Assembly: GCA_015229045.1 (NCBI GenBank)
Contig: JADGCJ010000172.1
Location: forward strand, 1-6,763
Direction: 5' to 3'
From: Magnetococcales bacterium
GTDB lineage: Bacteria; Pseudomonadota; Magnetococcia; Magnetococcales; DC0425bin3
DNA length: 6,763 nucleotides
Made by a program: the position numbers and the translations under genes. Of the stretch, positions 5,362-6,763 are shown in pieces. Each line of letters starts with the position of its first letter. The first letter of the stretch is position 1. A model generated the notes under the pieces. That model saw nothing but the letters and a program-made list of their open reading frames with translations, was not told the origin of the DNA and ran no database searches.

Positions 5362-6663
5362 TCACTCCGAAAGGTCGGTCTCATCGTGGATGGGGGAGGC
5401 GGGGTCCAGATCAAAAATCTGCCGGGCTGCATCGACAAAAAGGTCGCTGTCACGACGCACACCCAGCTGACGCAAACGGCTGACAGGAATATGCAGAATC
5501 TTGTTGACCAGAAGCCGGGCCATCGCCTCGACCCGCTGGCGATCCGGATCGGTCAATCCTGGCCATTTGGCGATGGCCCGCGCAACTTCGGCATCACGAA
5601 TTCCCTCCAGACGTTTGCGCAGATCGACGATGGTGGGAAGCACCCCCAAAGAGTCAAGCCACGCCGCAAAAGCCGGTACCTCGATGGCGATGATGCGATC
5701 GGCGGCCTCGGTCGCCTGATGCCGCACCTGACGATTCTGCTCGACGATACGGTGCAAGTCGTCCATGTCGTAAAGGAAGGCGCCGTCCACATCGGCGATA
5801 CGGGGGTCAAGGTCACGCGGCACGGCAATGTCGATGAAAAACATGGGGCGCAGCTTGCGCCGCTTCAGGGCCGCCCGAACCATGACAGGATCCACCAGAT
5901 GGGAGGTCGAGCCGGTGGACGAAATGACAATATCGGCGCGGTCCAGGTTATCGGCCAGTCTCTCCAGGGGAAAGGCATGGCCGCCAAAAAGTGCGGCCAG
6001 GGTTTCGGCGCGTTGCCAGGTTCGATTGGTGACCAGGACATGGGCAATGCCATTGGACACCAGGTGGCGGGCAGCCAGTTCGCACATCTCCCCCGCCCCG
6101 ACCAGCAGACAACTCTTTCCTGCCAACCCACCAAAAATTTTACGTGCCAGCGCCACCGCCGCATAGGCGACGGAGACCGCATTCTCGGCAATGGCCGTTT
6201 CGCTGCGCACCCGTTTGGCCACCCGAAACGCCTGATGAAAAAATTTGTTCAGGATAGGCCCCGTGGTCCGGGCAGCCGTCGCGTCATGGTAGGCCTGTTT
6301 CATCTGCCCGAGGATCTGGGGTTCTCCCACCACCATGGAGTCGAGGCTGGCAGCGACCCGGTAGCCGTGACGAATGGCAGCAACATCCTGGAAAGTATAG
6401 AGATGGGGCGAGAGCTGATCAGGGGCAATCTGGTGAGTCTTGGCAAGCCAGGCGCGAACCGTGGCGGTTGCCATTTCCGGTTCCCGGCTGGCCAGATAGA
6501 TCTCGACCCGGTTGCAGGTGGAAAGAATCACCCCCTCGGCGACGTCGTCCAGGGCAGCCAGGGATGCCAGATGTCCGGCAAAGGTCTCGGTAGTGAACGC
6601 CACTCTCTCCCGCAACGCGACAGGGGCAGTCTGATGGTTGAGTCCCACGACAGCGATTTTCAT
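5362..6663 (-). CDS. hemA: glutamyl-tRNA reductase, first step of C5 haem synthesis
   Basis: The enzyme reduces glutamyl-tRNA(Glu) with NADPH to glutamate-1-semialdehyde, the committed step to 5-aminolevulinate and tetrapyrroles, in the cytoplasm. The 433-aa protein shows [17 protein letters not shown] (7-23), the catalytic cysteine C50 in STCNRVEIY (48-56), H100 followed by [19 protein letters not shown] (102-120), the nucleotide-binding LVGAGEM (187-193) with VTNRT (211-215), and ISSTGS (247-252). The C-terminal dimerisation region has NKILH.P...LR (387-398). ATG 6663 gives the standard N-terminus [18 protein letters not shown] (6670-6667) is only 3 nt ahead, slightly close, and an upstream in-frame TTG at 6702 would add 13 atypical residues. 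The promoter must lie in the 47 bp before element C or within it. Confidence 0.97.
   Translation of the reverse strand: MKIAVVGLNHQTAPVALRERVAFTTETFAGHLASLAALDDVAEGVILSTCNRVEIYLASREPEMATATVRAWLAKTHQIAPDQLSPHLYTFQDVAAIRHGYRVAASLDSMVVGEPQILGQMKQAYHDATAARTTGPILNKFFHQAFRVAKRVRSETAIAENAVSVAYAAVALARKIFGGLAGKSCLLVGAGEMCELAARHLVSNGIAHVLVTNRTWQRAETLAALFGGHAFPLERLADNLDRADIVISSTGSTSHLVDPVMVRAALKRRKLRPMFFIDIAVPRDLDPRIADVDGAFLYDMDDLHRIVEQNRQVRHQATEAADRIIAIEVPAFAAWLDSLGVLPTIVDLRKRLEGIRDAEVARAIAKWPGLTDPDRQRVEAMARLLVNKILHIPVSRLRQLGVRRDSDLFVDAARQIFDLDPASPIHDETDLSE
5365..5368 (-). promoter_or_regulatory. prfA ribosome binding site inside the hemA 3' end
   Basis: GGAG on the minus strand forms most of the last two codon positions of hemA (TCG GAG TGA) and sits 5 nt from the prfA ATG. 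It fixes the prfA start at 5359 and means ribosomes ending hemA clear or occupy this site. Confidence 0.7.
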
Positions 6664-6710
6664 GGATCCTTTATTTTGAGATGCGTACCTCGAAAAAGAC
6701 AAAAAAACAA

Positions 6711-6763
6711 GTAACTGCCCAGGTACCCCCTCAAGAAAGGCCTGGACATGAAAGCCTTTGTCA
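6711..6763 (-). mobile_element. MITE-like element C, cut by the window edge
   Basis: The element starts with GTAACTGCCCAGGTACCCCC at 6711. The 53 visible bases match the reverse complement of element B's right end with two differences (positions 8 and 50). It is thus in the opposite orientation to elements A and B. Its end lies 47 bp upstream of the hemA ATG. Whether it is complete, and whether it has a target duplication, cannot be seen here. Confidence 0.7.

Noticed and set aside
6670..6705. hemA promoter with TTGTCT and CAAAAT, 18-nt spacer
   Set aside because: The -10 would end about 9 nt before the ATG, placing the transcription start inside the ribosome binding site.
5386..6714. 442-aa plus-strand ORF opposite hemA
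   Set aside because: hemA on the minus strand has every family motif; this ORF is its antisense shadow with no recognisable domain.

Overview
The window reads as chromosomal DNA of a Gram-negative proteobacterium with moderately high GC, heavily loaded with intergenic repeats. Glutamyl-tRNA reductase (hemA) shows the C5 route to haem, which most Alphaproteobacteria lack. The GGGGCTTCGCCCC repeats and the Met-rich membrane-anchored coiled-coil proteins bring the Magnetococcales and related deep-branching proteobacteria to mind. That placement is an impression from style, not a demonstrated assignment.

Left part (1-1792, + strand): the tail of a GC-rich hairpin repeat, then three closely spaced genes for exported proteins. 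They are a His-rich and Pro-rich secreted protein, a small His/Tyr/Pro-rich secreted protein, and a glycine-zipper lipoprotein. Gaps of 38 and 19 nt make them a likely operon of envelope proteins. No enzyme is recognisable in it.

Middle part (1793-3670, + strand): two divergent paralogues, each with a cytoplasmic N-terminus, one transmembrane helix and a Met-rich helical periplasmic domain. They are separated by a GC-rich repeat and a 171-bp MITE-like element. This element has 17-bp terminal inverted repeats starting GTAA and an apparent 8-bp target duplication, which resembles IS66-family ends.

Convergent intergenic region (3671-4273): about 600 bp with no gene. It holds a second, one-ended copy of the element, an AT-rich leader repeat, two 89-bp blocks of three 23-bp GGGGCTTCGCCCC units each, a long hairpin, and a terminator-like hairpin just after prfA.

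Right part (4274-6663, - strand): hemA followed 2 nt later by prfA (peptide chain release factor 1), a conserved proteobacterial pair. The prmC gene that often follows is absent. A third element copy, in opposite orientation, begins 47 bp upstream of the hemA start and runs off the window. The second and third copies therefore bracket hemA-prfA as inverted repeats.

The most noteworthy content is the repeat and MITE system rather than the protein genes.
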